A DNA stretch of 6,014 nt, taken from positions 1 through 6,014 of the forward strand of contig BNUC01000179.1 in the NCBI GenBank assembly GCA_025997075.1, given 5' to 3'. Made by a program: the position numbers and the translations under genes. Position 1 is the stretch's first letter; each line of letters opens with the position of its first letter. Positions 5,578-6,014 of the stretch are shown here, in pieces. The notes beneath the pieces were generated by a model. The model was not told where the DNA came from. It made no database searches and saw only the letters and a list, made by a program, of their open reading frames with translations. The DNA comes from Betaproteobacteria bacterium (lineage in GTDB: Bacteria > Pseudomonadota > Gammaproteobacteria > Burkholderiales > Rhodocyclaceae).

Positions 5578-6014
5578 TTGAGTACCAAACCCCTCACCCC
5601 GCCCCCCGCCGGTTCCCGGCTGCTGATGTCGGGCAATGAAGCCATCGCCCGTGCCGTCTGGGATGCCGGCGTGCGTGTCGCCGCTGCTTATCCAGGCACG
5701 CCGTCTACCGAAATTCTGGAGAATGTCGCCCGCTATCCCGACCTGTATTCCGAATGGTCGGTGAATGAAAAAGTCTCGCTCGAAGTCGCCATCGGCGCTT
5801 CCTTGACCGGCGCGCGCAGTTTCTGCGCGATGAAGCACGTTGGCTTGAACGTTGCCGCCGATGCGCTGATGACGCTCACGCTCACCGGCGTTGTGGGCGG
5901 GCTGGTGATTGCGGTGGCGGATGACGTGGGCTTTTCTTCCTCGCAGAACGAGCAGGATTCACGCTTCTGGGGCCGCTTCGCGCATCTGCCCATCATTGAG
6001 CCTGCCGATTCGCA
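5578..6014 (+). CDS. iorA: Indolepyruvate ferredoxin oxidoreductase alpha subunit, N-terminal part (3' end outside window)
   Basis: IorA is the thiamine-diphosphate and iron-sulfur subunit of the two-subunit enzyme that oxidatively decarboxylates indolepyruvate and other arylpyruvates to aryl-acyl-CoA with ferredoxin as acceptor. The 145 visible residues are the start of the pyruvate:ferredoxin-oxidoreductase-like pyrimidine-binding domain: LLMSGNEAIARAVWDAG (15-31), AAYPGTPSTEILE (36-48), EWSVNEKVSLEVA (59-71), MKHVGLNVAADALM (85-98), VADDVGFSSSQNEQDSR (113-129) and LPIIEPADS at the edge. The TTG start at 5578 is set by the AAAGGA site. The rest of the protein and iorB are expected beyond the window. 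Bacteria use this enzyme in aromatic amino acid or arylacetate metabolism. The leader 5529-5577 holds the hairpin; no strong promoter is evident, so transcription may come from within or upstream of the toxin gene. Confidence 0.93.
   Translation, partial: MSTKPLTPPPAGSRLLMSGNEAIARAVWDAGVRVAAAYPGTPSTEILENVARYPDLYSEWSVNEKVSLEVAIGASLTGARSFCAMKHVGLNVAADALMTLTLTGVVGGLVIAVADDVGFSSSQNEQDSRFWGRFAHLPIIEPADS

Noticed and set aside
1..6014. Insertion sequence, CRISPR array, tRNA or rRNA gene
   Set aside because: I saw no transposase, terminal repeats with target duplication, regular spaced repeats or RNA-gene signatures on either strand.

Overview
The window looks like a chromosomal segment of a moderately GC-rich betaproteobacterium, probably of the Rhodocyclales or a related group. 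That placement rests on protein style and on the neighbourhood gatA-gatB / periplasmic coiled-coil protein / pyrE / exodeoxyribonuclease III. It is a judgement from recognition, not from a search.

Layout. (1) 2-784 is the C-terminal part of gatA, cut by the window edge. (2) 781-1038 is a small ORF that overlaps the gatA stop (ATGA). Its C-terminal half is a recognisable VapB-type antitoxin, but its N-terminal half is not. A six-codon reading frame that looks like the stump of a vapC toxin follows at 1035-1055. (3) 1083-2549 is gatB. (4) On the minus strand, convergent to gatB, lie an exported cysteine-containing coiled-coil protein (2595-3281, GTG start) and pyrE (3262-3909); they overlap by 20 bases and form one transcription unit. 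(5) 3910-3956 is a 47-base divergent promoter region with a short palindrome. (6) 3957-4736 is exodeoxyribonuclease III on the plus strand. (7) 4737-4869 is an intergenic region with a promoter-like sequence overlapped by a perfect 10-bp palindrome. It leads into a two-gene toxin-antitoxin module: a Phd/YefM-type antitoxin (4870-5106) and a VapC-like PIN-domain toxin (5109-5528). (8) A hairpin at 5530-5545 separates this module from the start of iorA (5578 to the window end, TTG start), which encodes the alpha subunit of indolepyruvate:ferredoxin oxidoreductase.

How it works together. GatA and GatB are two of the three subunits of the amidotransferase that makes Gln-tRNA and/or Asn-tRNA. PyrE makes orotidine monophosphate in pyrimidine synthesis, exodeoxyribonuclease III acts in base-excision repair, and IorA acts in anaerobic-type aromatic amino acid and arylpyruvate oxidation. 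These genes are ordinary housekeeping or metabolic genes. The accessory material is the intact Phd-PIN module and the decayed or rearranged VapBC-like locus inside the gatA-gatB operon. The latter is the most unusual item: a VapB C-terminus fused to a sequence resembling a leucine-rich-variant/HEAT-like repeat, with a 10-bp direct repeat exactly at the join. I see no evidence for a wholly new multi-gene system.
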